DNA from: Gossypium raimondii
Lineage: Eukaryota; Streptophyta; Magnoliopsida; Malvales; Malvaceae
NCBI RefSeq assembly: GCF_025698545.1
Contig: NC_068567.1
Location: 58,781,371 to 58,845,370, forward strand
Direction of reading: 5' to 3'
DNA length: 64,000 nt
Below, in pieces: positions 1 to 11,987 of the stretch (position 1 is its first letter; each line of letters starts with the position of its first letter). Made by a program: the position numbers and the translations under genes. A model generated the notes under the pieces. The model saw only the letters and a list, made by a program, of their open reading frames with translations. It searched no databases and was not told the origin of the DNA.

Positions 1-2099
1 CTGCCACCCTTGCACCAAAACGACAAAGGCAAGGGCCTCCATCCCACCATTGACTGTGCACCGTTACCTGCAAAGAAAAAGAACAAAATGACAAAAAACG
101 TAGAAATAGCAAAAAAACAGTAGCAAAAATAGTAGATACAATAAAAGAAAATATGCATAATCGGCTATAAAAGTCGGATTCAAAATGTATTTTAGGAGAG
201 AAAGAAAGCAATCAAAAAAGAGATACAAAGAAATTTTCAGGTTATTTTTTTTTTTAAATCTGTTTTTTTCTTTTTCTTTTTTCTTAAAAAAACATAAAAT
301 AAAAAATAAGAAAGCTCACCTAATGCTTCGTCTTCGGCCTTCGTGGGTGGGCGAGGACTCCTTCTTCGAGGAGGGACAGTCCTCTCCGATGCGAAGGACC
401 TCCGAATCCCTAGAGATTCGTTTGAGGCTTTACTGGAGAGAAGGAAACTGAAAGGTTTTCCCTTTCTTTTTGAAAATTTGGCTTTAGTTTTGACGGTTTT
501 GACTCTAAATTGGAGTTCTACGCAAAGAAACGAGCAAAATGGGGCATTTTGGTTTTTTACCCACCAAAGCGGCGGTCGCCGTCATGATGACCGATGTACG
601 ACACAAACAATGACCTAAAGGCCGGAAGGACGGAGAGTTTTTAGAGAAAAAAGGGAAGAGATTTTTTTTTAAAAAAAACAAGGTTTAAAATGCTTTTTTG
701 GTCTGATTTTTTATTTTTAAATAGGGTCCTATACGACGTTGTTTTGGGCTTAATTTTCAGACGCCAAAACGGCGTCGTTTTGACGCAACTCGAATATCCA
801 ACCCATTTATTCAGCAAGATCAGCACGTTTTTGTGAAATGGTCTATTTGCATTCCTGGTCCTTCCGCTTTTGGACCCTTTTTTAATTCGGCCCTAACTTC
901 ACTTTTTTCCTTTTTAGATTATACCTTTTGATTTTAATTCATTTTTAATTTAGTCCTTATACCGTTGACCCATTGGGGAATGACACGTGTACTGTTTTGG
1001 ATTAATTGTCCTCAAGGTCCCTGAACTTTTACTCTGTATTTTAATTTAGCCTTTTTAATCTTATTTTTAATTTAGACATTAGATTTTATTAGACCTTCAA
1101 TTTAGTCCTTTATTCCCTATTTCTTTAATTATTTTACGATTTATGGCTTAATTTTAGTTTAAATTTCAATTTAATCCCTCACTTGATTAATTTTGCCTCT
1201 TTCATTTATATTAACACTTAAAATTTATGTCATTTACGTTTCTTTTTATCTATACGTTTTATTTTTATTTTACCTCTTTATTAATATCATTATTTTATCT
1301 ACTTATTATCATTCGATATGATTATTAATATTATTATTACATTATTATTATAGTATTCCTTTATTTATTCATCATTTATCATTCCAATATTTTACCCGCA
1401 AAGCCATTTTATATTATTTCATTGTCACTATATCATACATTATGTTTAAACATATTTTTCAGTTTCATACTATGCCCTAATAAACTAAGTGTACATCACT
1501 TTAAGTGTCACATTAATTTTTATTCGATGCATAAAAAGGAGAATTTCAAAACCAAGGGAACGTTCTTATTTAGAGATTCGAGATGCATTAACTTACGGGA
1601 TTTGATTTTCTCTTTGAACCTAAATAACCGAACATCCTTTTAGAACTAAAAAAAACACATAATGAGCAATTTTATTTTTGAGAATTCGAGATGTCGTGTC
1701 CTAACTTACGGGACATGACCTTTTCGTTTTGGTTATCTCAAAATAAGAAGGCTTCTTATATCGTTTTGATTTAACTAAATAATTTTAACTAAAAAAAGTG
1801 TGCAAACAGATATTGTAGTTTAATTTCTATTTTCAACTACTGACATTAAAACATCAAGTAATCAACTAGGTACCAATTTTGGGAGTTATAAGAGTGCTAA
1901 TCCTTCCTCATACGTAACTGACTCCAGAACCTATTTTTCAGATTTGTAAGATTGAATATTATCATTTTAACAAATCTAACGTTTTATTAAAATAGCAGAG
2001 TTTTGAGGTGATCCAATTACACCTAAGTAAAAAAGGGTTGGTGGCGACTCCCATTTTCGTTTTTAAATAAAAAGTCGATTTCAAAAAAAGGTTTCGACA
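1..2099 (+). mobile_element. LTR of a Gypsy-like retrotransposon, left end outside window
   Basis: Non-coding, AT-rich, with a GC-rich block at about 320-430. The last 60 bases (gtggcgactccc... to gtttcgaca) look like the 3' end of a known type of plant Gypsy LTR ending in CA. A TATA-like tataaaa lies at 166-172. No primer binding site or gag follows 2099, so the copy is probably a solo or truncated LTR. Short open frames here show no recognisable domain. The family assignment is from memory of plant LTR ends and is moderate. Confidence 0.5.
166..172 (+). promoter_or_regulatory. TATA-like box inside the LTR
   Basis: The sequence tataaaa sits in an LTR-like context ahead of a pyrimidine/GC-rich stretch. 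It would be the retroelement's own promoter; no host gene starts just downstream. Confidence 0.3.
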
Positions 2100-2490
2100 G
2101 TGATCATTCTATGAGTTGATATTTTATATGATTTGTCTATTGTTTGTGTTGGTTTCCTTGTGATTGAACTCACATTGAGTTTCTTAAGCTCACTTCCCTT
2201 CTTATTTCCATTCTTACAGATAACCCATTAGGTTAAGATGCAGACTTGGCATACGGAGGGCTCGACTTGGATTGACCTTTTTACTACAAAAGTAGTTTAG
2301 ATTTACTATTTGAATTTTCTGTTAATTTGGGAACTATATCACTTAATTTGAATTGTGGCATGAAACTTATATTTTGGGTTTATTTAGCATGCATGTTATT
2401 TAATTAGAATTTAGGATAATAAAACATAGACATAGAATTAAATATGCATAAAATAATTCTGATTTTTCTTAATTAATATTAAGTTGAAAA
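2100..2490. repeat. Retroelement-like remnant, left of solo LTR
   Basis: No coding potential. It appears to continue at 5310-5541 on the far side of the solo LTR, and the right part (cactttTccgctgctaaatt) resembles LTR-internal sequence of plant Gypsy elements. The family is uncertain. Confidence 0.35.
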
Positions 2491-3798
2491 TGTAACAGCC
2501 CGATTTTCAGTGGTGAAGGAACAGTAGTTTTGGGACCATATATTTTTATTGTGTCGATCGTAATTATTATTTTTAGAATATTTATAGAGTTATTAAAGTC
2601 GTATTAAAATTCGGTTTGAAAATATTAACATTTAGATAGTTAATTAAAGAAAAGGACTAAATTGTAGAAGGTGCAAAATATAGTAATTATAGTAATTAAG
2701 TGATCAAATGGTTTAAATAATAAATAAGGGAGGAATCAAGTAACAATTATGCCTTAATAAGTATAGTGGGACGGAAAAATAATGGAAAATGATAAATTAA
2801 TATGATTTTAATGGTAAAATTGTAATTAAGTTAAAATTAAAATAAAACAAATAGAATTAATTTGTGTTCTTCTTCATTTTTTTTCTTCTTGTTAAACGAA
2901 TTTCCATGGTTTTCTAAGCTAGGAAGATCACCCAATCTAATCTCCTTGCATGTGAGTGATTCTCTTAGCCATTTCTTGTAATTTTTATGTTTTTGAGATC
3001 GTTGTAACTAGGTCCAGCTAGCCCGTACCTTCGTTTTTAATTCTGTTAAAAATTTTGGAAGCTTCCATTGATGAATATTGAATGTTTTTTATGCATACCA
3101 TGTATTTGGAGCTTTGATTATGTTGTTTGATATGTTTGTAAAGTGATTTTTATTAGATTTTGATTTTAGGATTAAATTGTGAAAATATCAAAATATTAGG
3201 GTTTAATAGTGAATTATATGTTTTTAAGGGCTGATTGAGGACCTAGTAAATTTGAATAAAATATTGATTTGAGAAAATGGTTAATTTGATGAATTTAAGG
3301 TTAAGGGATTAAATTGTAAAAATTGTAAAAGTTTGGGGTAAATGTGTAATTTTGAAAAATAAAAGGGTATTAATTATAAAATGGTTTGGGAATGAAATAT
3401 ATGTTGATAAATAAAGAATTTTGCATTTTAGATCAAGATCCCGTAGATACTCATAGAAAAGGAAAATTGCGGAATAGCCTCTGAACTTCTGTAACTCCTA
3501 CAACTTGGTCTAGGTAAGTTCGTACGGTTTAGAATTTAATATAAAAATAATTTAATAAGTAGTCTAACATGTTACACTTTATATAATCAGTCTTAATTGT
3601 TTATGATGAATGGTAAATTGAGGTTTAATATCGAACTTGATCTTCGGCTTGATTTGAACGCGGGATAGAGTACAGTTGGGATTTGGTGTGATAAGGTGGT
3701 TTGGAGTGGAGACGGTATTGGAGGGATATATTTATATATTACCCAAGCAAACTGAGGTTCAGCATTTGTTGTGAACTCTCATGTTATACTTTCTTTTT

Positions 3799-3930
3799 GG
3801 TGTGATGGTTGGTTTTGCTCTTATAAGCATTGGTGTGATGGTCGATTTAGCTCTTATGAGCATTGGTATGATGGTTGGATTAGCTCTTATAAGCATTGAT
3901 GTGATGGATGGATTGGCTCGAGTAAGCATC
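3799..3930 (+). repeat. 33-bp tandem repeat, four copies
   Basis: Four consecutive 33-base units begin ggtgtgatgg or a close variant and end with tcttataagcatt or similar (3799, 3832, 3865, 3898). The copies differ by a few substitutions. The array lies within the solo LTR. Confidence 0.85.
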
Positions 3931-4769
3931 TGGTGTGTTGGGTTGGACTGATGATGTACTTCTATCCGTAAGTCAATCTTTGAGTTGAAAATCTCGGTAA
4001 GTTAAATTGTTGAATAATTCTGATGAATTTTTCATATATACTTGAAATTTGAATTGATAAGTTATGAATTACCATTTGAGATTGTGGATGACAGGAAACT
4101 TTCATGGTTGTTGTATTACTTTTTGATTTGTTATATTCATTTAAGTAAGATTTATCGATTTAATACGTCGAACTTACTAAGCTTCATTGAGCTTATTTAT
4201 GTTAAACTTTGTTCTTGTAGTTACTCGGAAGGTTGAACAATCGGATCAGCACTCAAGTCACACTATCCAGCTTAATTCGATAGCTTTTGAAACCTTTATT
4301 TCAGATTATATGGCATGTAATAGGTTGAATGATGATAATAATGTTTTGGTTATGTAAATAGTTAAATATGAATTTGGTTGCACAAATTGCTTTGGTTGAT
4401 TTTCTTTTGATACTTTTGGTATTTTATCAATATGTGTTAGTATGTCCATTTGATACTTGTTGGAATGGATAAAATTGTATGTGATGAATTGGTTGTTAAG
4501 TAGCTAAGATATGATATGTTTGAATTGGTGATTATAGATGAAATCTTGAATGAATTAATAGGTTGAATTGATGTTATGTTTTGTTATAACTATATATATA
4601 CTTGTGGTACCAATGAGGGTACATTGGTTAGGCACTGAATTAGATTGATTTTGATATGTTTTTTGCTTGATTTAAGTCAATTTGGATAGGTATTTTGATT
4701 GGTAAATGGTTTGCTTAAGTTCCAAGTAAGTTTGAAATGGTAAACTTGTTGATTAAGGAACATTTTAGG

Positions 4770-5075
4770 TCCACACGGCCTGAGACACAGGCGTGTGTCT
4801 CAGTCGTGTGTGACACATGGCCATGCGACACGAACGTGTGTCTCCTGTAGGTTCAAGGCATGCAAGTTAAGCTGCTACACGACCTAGCACACCGCCTGGC
4901 ACACGGGCATGTGGCTTGGTCATGTGACCCAAGTCGGTGAGTTACACGGGCTTGGACACAGGCTAGGACACGGCTGTCTGTCCCTATTTCAAATGTCCAC
5001 ACGGCCTGAGACATGGGCGTGTGTCTCAGCCGTGCGAGTCACACGGTCTGACCACATGGCTGTATGACCCCTGCA
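4770..5075 (+). repeat. acacggcc/gcgtgtg-rich block in LTR
   Basis: Repeated short words (cacacggcctgagacac, gcgtgtgtctcag, acacgggc) form an imperfect array and can pair with each other as short hairpins. I associate this block with cotton long-LTR Gypsy elements, and it is the main clue to the organism. Confidence 0.7.
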
Positions 5076-5309
5076 ATCCAATTTTTTTAATTTTTTCCTA
5101 AAAGTTTCCAAATGTTTCCGATTTAGTCCCGGATTATTTCTATAGTATTTTTAGGGCCTTGAGGGCTTGATTAAGGGACATTGTAAATGTATTTGAATAA
5201 AATTTGATTATGTTGTATTAATGTATGATTTGAATGGTTTATTATTCTATTTGTCCAGTAATGCTCTGTAACCCTGTTCTGGCGACAGATACGAGTTAGG
5301 GGTGTTACA

Positions 5310-5541
5310 GAATATCACTTTTCCGCTGCTAAATTAAAAATAAATTTTGGAAGAATAAATAAATTGAACAACTAAGTTTTTAAAAGTAGTCACTGTTACA
5401 AGGAAAAAGTTTTACTTAATCGGTTTTTGTTAACTCATGAGTTTTTCTAAAAATAAACTAAGTTTTCTTCTAAAATAAACAATAGTTTTAAAATGACTAT
5501 TTATAGACTCTGATAGTTTACTAGGTCATTTCGGTGGCCGA
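5310..5541. repeat. Retroelement-like remnant, right of solo LTR
   Basis: Likely continuation of the 2100-2490 remnant across the solo LTR insertion. No coding potential. Confidence 0.3.
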
Positions 5542-6217
5542 TGTAATCTCCCAAATTTGGATCTAAGGTCTAGGCCGGGTTGGGGAGGTTACAATGATGT
5601 ATGAGACTAGAATGAATGCGAATATGTATATGATCATATGTTTTAAGATGTTTAAATGTGTCAATGATGTAGTTTGGCATTTGAATTAATGCCTAAAATG
5701 AGATGTGTTGAGTTTTTAGGTCACTTTGACCATTTGGTATTGATGTTTGGCAGGTTTGTAAAGAAAGATGCAAATTTGGAGGAAATTGTCTTCATAGTCG
5801 CGACATTCTCCTATTGGTGTCACGACACCCCTGTCTTCCAAGTCACGACATTCCCCTAATGAAGTTGTGACACCAAGCTATTGTTTTCATAGTTGGGACT
5901 CACTCTGGTTTGATGTCACGACACTATGTTGTTGCCCTCAATGTAGTGACATCCATCATTTGATGTCACAACAAAACTTTGATTTTAACTGTTCTTACAT
6001 TTTAGTCCCTCGTTTATTTTTGGTGTTTCATAAGAGCTTTCGTAAGCTCGTTTATAACTCAGATTTGATTAAATAATGTGTTTTAATTATGTTTTAATAC
6101 TTAATTTCTTATATGACTTATCTATTAGGTATTAAAATAAAATCATAGTTGCTTTGGCAATGGATGTGGCATCTCACATCTCAGATCTAGCGATTGGGTC
6201 GAGTGTGGAGTGTTATA
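5542..6217 (+). mobile_element. Short LTR-like element (0.68 kb)
   Basis: It starts TGTAATCTCCC and ends gagTGTTATA, a decayed TGTAAC...GTTACA terminus. An internal series of gtcacgaca-type words at 5800-5975 is seen in plant Gypsy LTRs. A mini-palindrome tgtaatctccc / ggggaggttaca lies at 5542-5594. The flanking 5-mers gccga and ggttg do not match, so the right end is probably a rearrangement junction with the LINE scrap that follows. Confidence 0.45.
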
Positions 6218-6720
6218 GGTTGTACTATCAAATACTGACCAAAAACCAACCACGGTCCTATGATCAACGCTTTCGTGTAATCTCTCTCACCTTGAAACTT
6301 AACTAAGTAGAACTCATTCTCTAAATCCATTAATTGGATTGTCATCTCTAGCTTCCACAATGAATGGATTTTATTGAATAAAGCATTGAAACTCATTCTC
6401 TGCCTAGTAACTTAATGATCATTGATCGAGCCATACTTTTCTCAATCAAACCATGGGCCTTATCATAGAAATAAACCGAAGGAACGCCACCAACAACCTC
6501 TGTGATCGTATCACCCTCCTTCATTTCAAAATCATCATTCACACCACTACCAAAACCTTTCATTGAAGCACCTTAAAGGGAACCATTAAATAAGACTCTC
6601 TTACCATTAAACCCTTTCAAAGCAATAGCCTCACCATTTCCTCCAACCCTCCTTCATTTGATGATTCCTCTTCACGCCGACGAACCTTTCTGGTGATCCA
6701 ACCCCCACCTTTATCGTTAA
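6218..6720 (-). pseudogene. LINE ORF1 fragment (DUF4283-like gag domain)
   Basis: The minus strand encodes, near 6219-6396, residues resembling the DUF4283 domain of plant LINE ORF1 proteins: MDLENEFYLVKF, then DYTKAL, GPWLVFGQYLIVQP. Upstream (6420-6720) is a decayed N-terminal part with stops and frame changes, including charged residues typical of ORF1 starts. The piece is truncated where it meets the LTR at 6217. It is a relic and not a host gene. Confidence 0.65.
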
Positions 6721-7104
6721 CCTGAGATGCATGAGACTCTATAGTTAGCATGAATCATTAAAGTCACCCCTTTCGTGTGTTTTTTTAAATTGAATATCCA
6801 TGATCGTATCATCCTCCTTCAATTAAAAAAAGTCATTTTTTATCACATCACTAGAAAGGTGGTATTTTTTTTATTTTAAAATGTCAACTTTTAACAAAGT
6901 TAACAACTGATTCTAAATTTTAAAATCTAAAAAATAGTAAGAGACAAAATTCTAAATAAACGAAAAGTAAAGGGACTTGAAGCATATTTTGCCCATTAAT
7001 CTTACCGCTTGTTTTTCGTTTTTAATCTCCTTCCAAATGCTTCCTTGATATCCAATGTTCTTGGCCAACGGTTGAAAGTATCCGTAGAATGTATCGCTGA
7101 AGGA
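6721..7104. other. Intergenic, upstream of PPR gene
   Basis: No element boundary or coding region recognised. This stretch must contain the promoter and 5' UTR of the gene starting at 7105; no clear TATA box was identified. Confidence 0.4.
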
Positions 7105-8092
7105 ATGAATCGAACGATTGCAACGTCAACTCCTTCAGCTTGCTTCTCTACTGTTATCAATGGCTCCTCGTTGCGACTCAAATTGAACCCTAAAGCCATG
7201 GTTATTACCATGAAAGACCGAAGCAAGAACCGGAAGCCGCTGCAGAAAGGCAGGAACCTTAGCATCGAAGCGATTCAAGCGGTGCAGTCGTTGAAGCGAG
7301 CCAACCGCAACGTTTCCAACACTTCGCTCTCGGAATTGGAGCGCGTCTTCGACTCCAAGTTCCGGCGATTATTGAAGTTCGATATGGTGGCCGTTCTCCG
7401 GGAACTCCTCCGTCAAAACGAATGCCTTTTGGCTCTCAAGGTTTCCCCTCTCTTTCCTCCTCTTTCTTAATTCCTCGAGAGATATGAAAATTGAAGCGAA
7501 ATTTTTGCATTAATTCATTTTAATTTCTGAAATTCATGTTTGAAGTACCAATTTTGATTTTAATTGAACATGAAAGAGCAAAAATCAATCATTAACTTAA
7601 TTAGGGTTCGCGTTTGTGTTCATATGAAATTGATACTTGGTTCAATATTTGATTGTAAGCTAGGTGTTCGACGATATTCGAAAGGAGGTATGGTACAAGC
7701 CTCGGTTGTTATTATACACTGATATGATTTCCGTGCTTGCCAGCAATGGATTGTTTAAAGAGGTTGAGCTTATTTACTCGTATCTAAAAACAGAAAACTC
7801 TTTAGATCCTGATATCGTGGGTTTCAATGCTCTATTGAATGCTTTGATTAGTTTTAAGCTCACTCACCTTGTGATGGATTGCTATGGCTTGATGAAAGCT
7901 GTGGATTGTGAACCCGATAGATCATCCTTTAGAATCCTCATAAATGGTTTGGAATCAATAGGGGAAACTGGGTTATCTGGGCTTTTAAGGCAAGATGCTC
8001 AGAAAATCTATGGTGAATCTTTGGAGTTCTTGGAGGAGGAAGAAGAGGTCTCAGCTATTGTAACTAGTCGATTTGGTCGGATAATTGATTGA
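7105..8092 (+). CDS. THA8L: THA8-like pentatricopeptide repeat protein, organelle-targeted
   Basis: Two exons, 7105-7440 and 7664-8092, join in phase 0 across a GT-AG intron (aag/gtttcc ... gctag/gtgttc) and encode 254 residues. The first ATG in the frame is 7105 (MNRTIATSTP); the frame is open upstream but has no ATG. The Ser/Thr/Ala-rich, acid-poor N-terminus (about 1-40) looks like a transit peptide. RNRKPLQKGRNLSIEAIQAVQ and FRRLLKFDMVAVLRELLRQ are hallmarks, as I recall them, of the short PPR proteins around THYLAKOID ASSEMBLY 8. Later helices (LYTDMISVLASNGLFKEVEL, DIVGFNALLNALI, EPDRSSFRILINGL) fit about four to five PPR units. THA8 proteins bind group II introns and aid splicing in plastids; whether this copy acts in plastid or mitochondrion cannot be told from sequence. 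The C-terminus is acidic (EFLEEEEEVSA). It appears intact. Confidence 0.85.
7441..7663 (+). other. Intron of the THA8-like gene
   Basis: 223 bases with gt at 7441-7442 and ag at 7662-7663, AT-rich. Removing it keeps the reading frame in phase 0. Confidence 0.85.
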
Positions 8093-8963
8093 TTACGTGT
8101 TTGCAAGGTGATAGTTCGGTCATTATTTTCGCCATAGTTCATATTCACTGCATTATTAGACTATAATAGCATTCATTTTGGGTTGTTTTAGATTGTAACA
8201 CAGGCAGGATTTTGGTAGACTATAATAGAATCTTTCTTTTTTTTTTTTTCTTTTTTTTTTGCTTTGTGCCATTAGAGCGTAGAGGGAATTTGTGCCTTTG
8301 GGTGGCAATTCTTTCCTTGCTTAATTCCATATTTTTGCAGCTAAATAGCTTTTACTTCTAATGTGGAGCAAAATATTTGTTGCCGAGTATTCAAAATAGC
8401 TACTCTGTCTCGAGGTTGCAGTCTGATTATTTTAAGGTTATGGTAGCATTCTTATCATGATACAGTATACATTCAATGTTTGGTGCTTTGTGACTCAAGT
8501 CCCATGCCATATAAATTTCTCATATTTGGATGAAGATCAGTGTCAAGATTTGGTGATACCAAAATTTATAAAAGACTAACATCAAATCTAAATCTAAACC
8601 CTAAAAATTAATGAGGGGAAAAAAGGGCTAAACAAGGCTTATATGCCTTTTTATTATTATTAGGATTTTAGGCCGTTTTAATTTTATTTAGAAAAATAAA
8701 TCGTTTTTGAAGAGAGTGTGAAAGCTTGCTTTGCTTTTATTGTTGATGCTTTTCTATTTAAAACATAATTCTATAGAGTATTTCGCTAAAGGGTATTAAG
8801 TAAGACTCTCAATATGTGAAATTAGCATTTATTTAACAAATATTTAAATTATTTAATTGAGGTTCAGTTGACATCATTATCATTATAAGAATGACATAAT
8901 TTGGGTTCTATTGTTTTTTTTTCTTCTGATTTAAGAGTTGAAAAGAGATTATGAATTAAAATA
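8093..8963. other. 3' flank of PPR gene, intergenic
   Basis: 3' UTR and intergenic DNA with a long pyrimidine run at about 8231-8261. No gene or element recognised. Confidence 0.4.
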
Positions 8964-9462
8964 AGAGTTAATTGCACTAAACATCTCCAAACTATGACTT
9001 TCATTTTAAATTAGTCAAATTTTAAAATGTTCTAATTATATCCTTAAATATCGATGTTATATTAATCAAGTCTTTTTTAATTAAAATTGTTAATTTAATT
9101 GTTAAATGACATGTCAATTCTAATATAGGTAAAATGAAAATGAAAATTTTAAATATATAGGATGTTGTAGCATAAATTTTAAAAGTAAAAATTAAAAATA
9201 AATTATAAGTGAATGAAAAGCTTGAAAATTTTAAAATTAAGATTTTTGAAACATCCATTTGTACTATATTCATTTTCTTAAAATGTTCATTTTAAATCAT
9301 GTCACATAAGATCTTATGTATCATTAAATTCATGATTTTAGTAATGAAAAGACTCGATTAATATAATCTCATCGTGTAAGGATGTAATTAGAATGATCTG
9401 AAGTTTATAAACTAATTTAAAATGAGAATCATAGTTTAAGGATCTTTCATGCAATTAACTCT
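8964..9462. mobile_element. MITE-like inverted-repeat element (~500 bp)
   Basis: The left end (agagttaattgcactaaac) and the reverse complement of the right end (agagttaattgcatgaaag) match, and similarity continues for roughly 110 bases (for example atattaatcaagtc / gactcgattaatat). There is no coding capacity. Flanks attaaaata and atttgtata agree at only 6/9, so the target duplication is uncertain. Confidence 0.65.
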
Positions 9463-9923
9463 ATTTGTATAAGAAATACTTAAATTTTAAATATTATTTT
9501 TTAAAAGCTACTTTTAAAACTTCGCAATTTGTATGTTTTATGCATACTTCAACAACCAAGAAATTTACAAACGAGGGCCCAGCAGTAGCCATCCAGGCAC
9601 AATCACCGTCATCGTCGAAGACAATGCCAAGTGTGAGCAGCCGAGAACCCACCTAGTCTGTTTTTTTCTTTAGAAGTTCACCTTGTCGGTTCAATGTAGC
9701 ATCATGGAGTCAAATTATCTCGGCTGCACCGAAATTAAAGCCTTCTTTCCACTCCCTCACAATCTATCCCTTATTCTTTTCTTTTTCGTATTTCTTAATC
9801 TTTATATCACTGTTTCAAAAAACAAGATCTCGAAAGAAGAAAAAAAACCCAAGCTTGGGATTACATCAAATATATAACAAAAATTTGATCCTTACGGACA
9901 TATTATTCCATGTTTTCTAGCCC
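9463..9923. other. Intergenic, downstream of minus-strand gene
   Basis: Contains the presumptive 3' UTR of the gene at 9924-11166. No other feature recognised. Confidence 0.35.
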
Positions 9924-11166
9924 TCATACTATAATATCCTTCAATGGAACAAAACAGCTAACAGGGGTATTGTTCTTGTTATTGTTCCCTTTGCCACGAA
10001 TGACAATGGCACCGTTATACCCATTGCAGCTGTTGGAGTTTAGCTTGTTGAAATGGTACATGTTGTACGTTGTTTGTTCCAATGTTCCTTCCCTGTATAC
10101 AAACACACCATCATCTTCCTCCATGCATCGCCATTTCCGGCTCCGGTCATTGCTCCGGTGAAGCGGCATACCCCTGAATTTAAAAAACAAACAAACAGGG
10201 GAACCAAATATTAAACTATTAGTTTCACAGATAGTCATGGAGCTCGAGAAACCGTATTTAATTTAAATATCCAGGATTCAGTATGAATTTGTCTGTTAAG
10301 ATGCTTCAATAAATAAATAAATAAAAGCCTGTTAAACTTGTTTATTTTATATTTTGCAAGGGTCACACATGCACTCACTGCCTACCTCTATATGAATAAA
10401 TTAAACATTAAGATAAAGATGAACCTTGCATTTTTTATTTTTATTGAACAAGATACTTTCTCACGAAGAAACCCAGATTTTAATATCTAAGTTGAATATT
10501 ATTAAAATTTTGATCAAAAAGGAAAAAAGGTGAAATATTCTTAAAATGCAAGTTAGGAGATGTCATATATGGTAATCTAAGATTAATTCCAAAAGATATC
10601 AAATCTCAGTTTCTTTCTTCTTTTATTCCATTACTACAAAGGGACCAACTTTACATTCCTGCTACAATAGAATTCTAATCTTGCATATAATTGTCAATTT
10701 TACATCAATAAAAGTACCCAAGTAATCTCATTTTACAGTAAAAGGAATTGCTTGTTTGGTTGAACAGAAAAAAGGAAGGGAAAAATAATGAGTACCGAAT
10801 GTGGAAGAGTTCAGAAATGTCGCACATCTCGAGATAAAAGTTAACGGCGTCGAGGAAGGCGCGGTAGGTGTAAATGTGGAGCCCATCGATCCTTGGGTAC
10901 GGTAACTTTGGTCTAGGCGGCTCCACCGTAGACGGTTCACAACTACCACTCAAACAAGAGGAGGAGGACTTGGAGCGTCCAGGTGAGGCCATGTAAACGT
11001 ATTCTTTCCAGGCGAGGGTAGAACAAGTTGGTTGGACAGGAGGGAGGGCGACGAAGCCCATGGTAGCCATGATATGGTCGAGCTCATCGTGGGTCATGAG
11101 AGGTTTGAAGGTTTTGGTGTACCAAAGGGCTAGCTTTCTCATGCTGAGTCTCATGCAATCTTCCAT
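9924..11166 (-). CDS. Uncharacterised plant protein, two exons
   Basis: Exon 1 is 11166-10796 and exon 2 is 10173-9924, with a GT-AG intron between (cattcg/gtactc ... ttcag/gggtatg). The split codon CG+G restores Arg, giving 206 residues from MEDCMRLSMRKLALW. I do not recognise a catalytic or DNA-binding domain. Visible blocks are a conserved-looking N-terminus (KTFKPLMTHDELDHIMATMG), a Ser-rich linker (about 60-80), PRPKLPYPRIDGLHIYTYRAF, FYLEMCDISELFHI across the junction, and GVFVYREGTLEQTTYNMYHF; the C-terminus is Asn-rich and ends PLKDIIV. No signal peptide or membrane segment is seen. The clean splice and preserved frame across two exons argue for a real gene. I believe homologues exist in other dicots but cannot name a function. 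Confidence 0.75.
10174..10795 (-). other. Intron of the uncharacterised minus-strand gene
   Basis: 622 bases, donor gt at 10795-10794 and acceptor cag ending at 10174 on the minus strand, AT-rich. Confidence 0.75.
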
Positions 11167-11223
11167 TGAGCTTTGAAAAAACCAGGGTTTTAATTTGTGT
11201 GTGAATGGTGGGAAAGATTTCGA

Positions 11224-11230
11224 TTTTATA
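11224..11230 (-). promoter_or_regulatory. TATA box for the gene at 9924-11166
   Basis: The minus strand reads tataaaa 58 bases upstream of the ATG at 11166, in a GC-richer local context. The distance leaves room for a short 5' UTR. Confidence 0.55.
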
Positions 11231-11987
11231 AAGGAGGGGTGGGGGAAATTAGGAGGCGGAAGGGTTGAAAGGAAAGGGGTTTCTTTTATTTTACACCTGA
11301 CTTTCTGTCATCATTTCTGGGACTTTCTCTCATCACAACACTTATATATTTAAGATTGATCCAAGAAAAGAAAGTAAATAAAGTATTATTACATCAAAAT
11401 TTTAGCAAAATCTGATTCAATTTAAAATTTTTGATAAAAAAATCTAAATTTTAAATTAAATAGTTCGAGTTAATTGAATTTTTCGGTTTAACTCAAATAT
11501 GAATTACACAATTCGAGTTATCTAAAAATCCAAATAAGAAAAGACAAAACTACGCCGTTTTGATAAATGTTTACCTTTCTTAAAATTAAAAGTCAAAACC
11601 GTTAAGTTAAAAGGTAAAATTATGTCATTTTGATAAATGTTTACTCATTAACCTTACTTATATAGTTAAATAATCCGTCCATGTAAACGTAACATTGAGT
11701 ATAAACAATTGGGTTCGTTAACTCGACTCGAAATTTTTTTATTCGAATCGACTCGATTCAAAAAAAAATTAAATTAAGTTTGGTTGCTAAAATAGGATTC
11801 ATCAACTCGACTAAGTTAAAATTTTTTGACTCAGCTCGATCGAATGTTCACCCCTACTTTTTGTAAAGGTTTACATTTATAAATTAATTCTTTTATTTTA
11901 ATTTCAAATTTTAATCCTTTTATTTTTTTGCTTAATAATTAAAGTTTGATTAATAATACGGTTCAAGGACTTACATTAAATTAAATT
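11231..11987. other. AT-rich intergenic
   Basis: Upstream region of the minus-strand gene, then AT-rich DNA with repeated aactcga/gactcgat words (about 11460-11850). No coding region recognised. The last nine bases (11979-11987) are one copy of the MITE target duplication. Confidence 0.35.

Larger units (their letters stand above)
2491..5309 (+). mobile_element. Solo LTR (2.8 kb) of a large-LTR Gypsy family
   Basis: It begins TGTAACAGCCCG and ends GGGGTGTTACA, an inverted terminal match typical of this LTR class. The flanking 5-mers are gaaaa (2486-2490) and gaata (5310-5314), a 4/5 target duplication. No pol domain is present between the ends. Inside are a 33-bp tandem repeat at 3799-3930 and the acacggcc/gcgtgtg-rich block at 4770-5070. 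The element at 40967-43567 is the same family in the opposite orientation: both have matching start (cccgattttcag / cccggttttgac) and end sequences. Confidence 0.75.

Noticed and set aside
185-618. Two overlapping open frames with Phe/Lys-rich and Arg-rich protein
   Set aside because: They lie in LTR sequence, are biased by T- and A-runs, and show no domain or conservation signal.
4042-4236. Open frame inside the solo LTR
   Set aside because: LTRs do not encode protein; other copies of the family are not expected to keep this frame.
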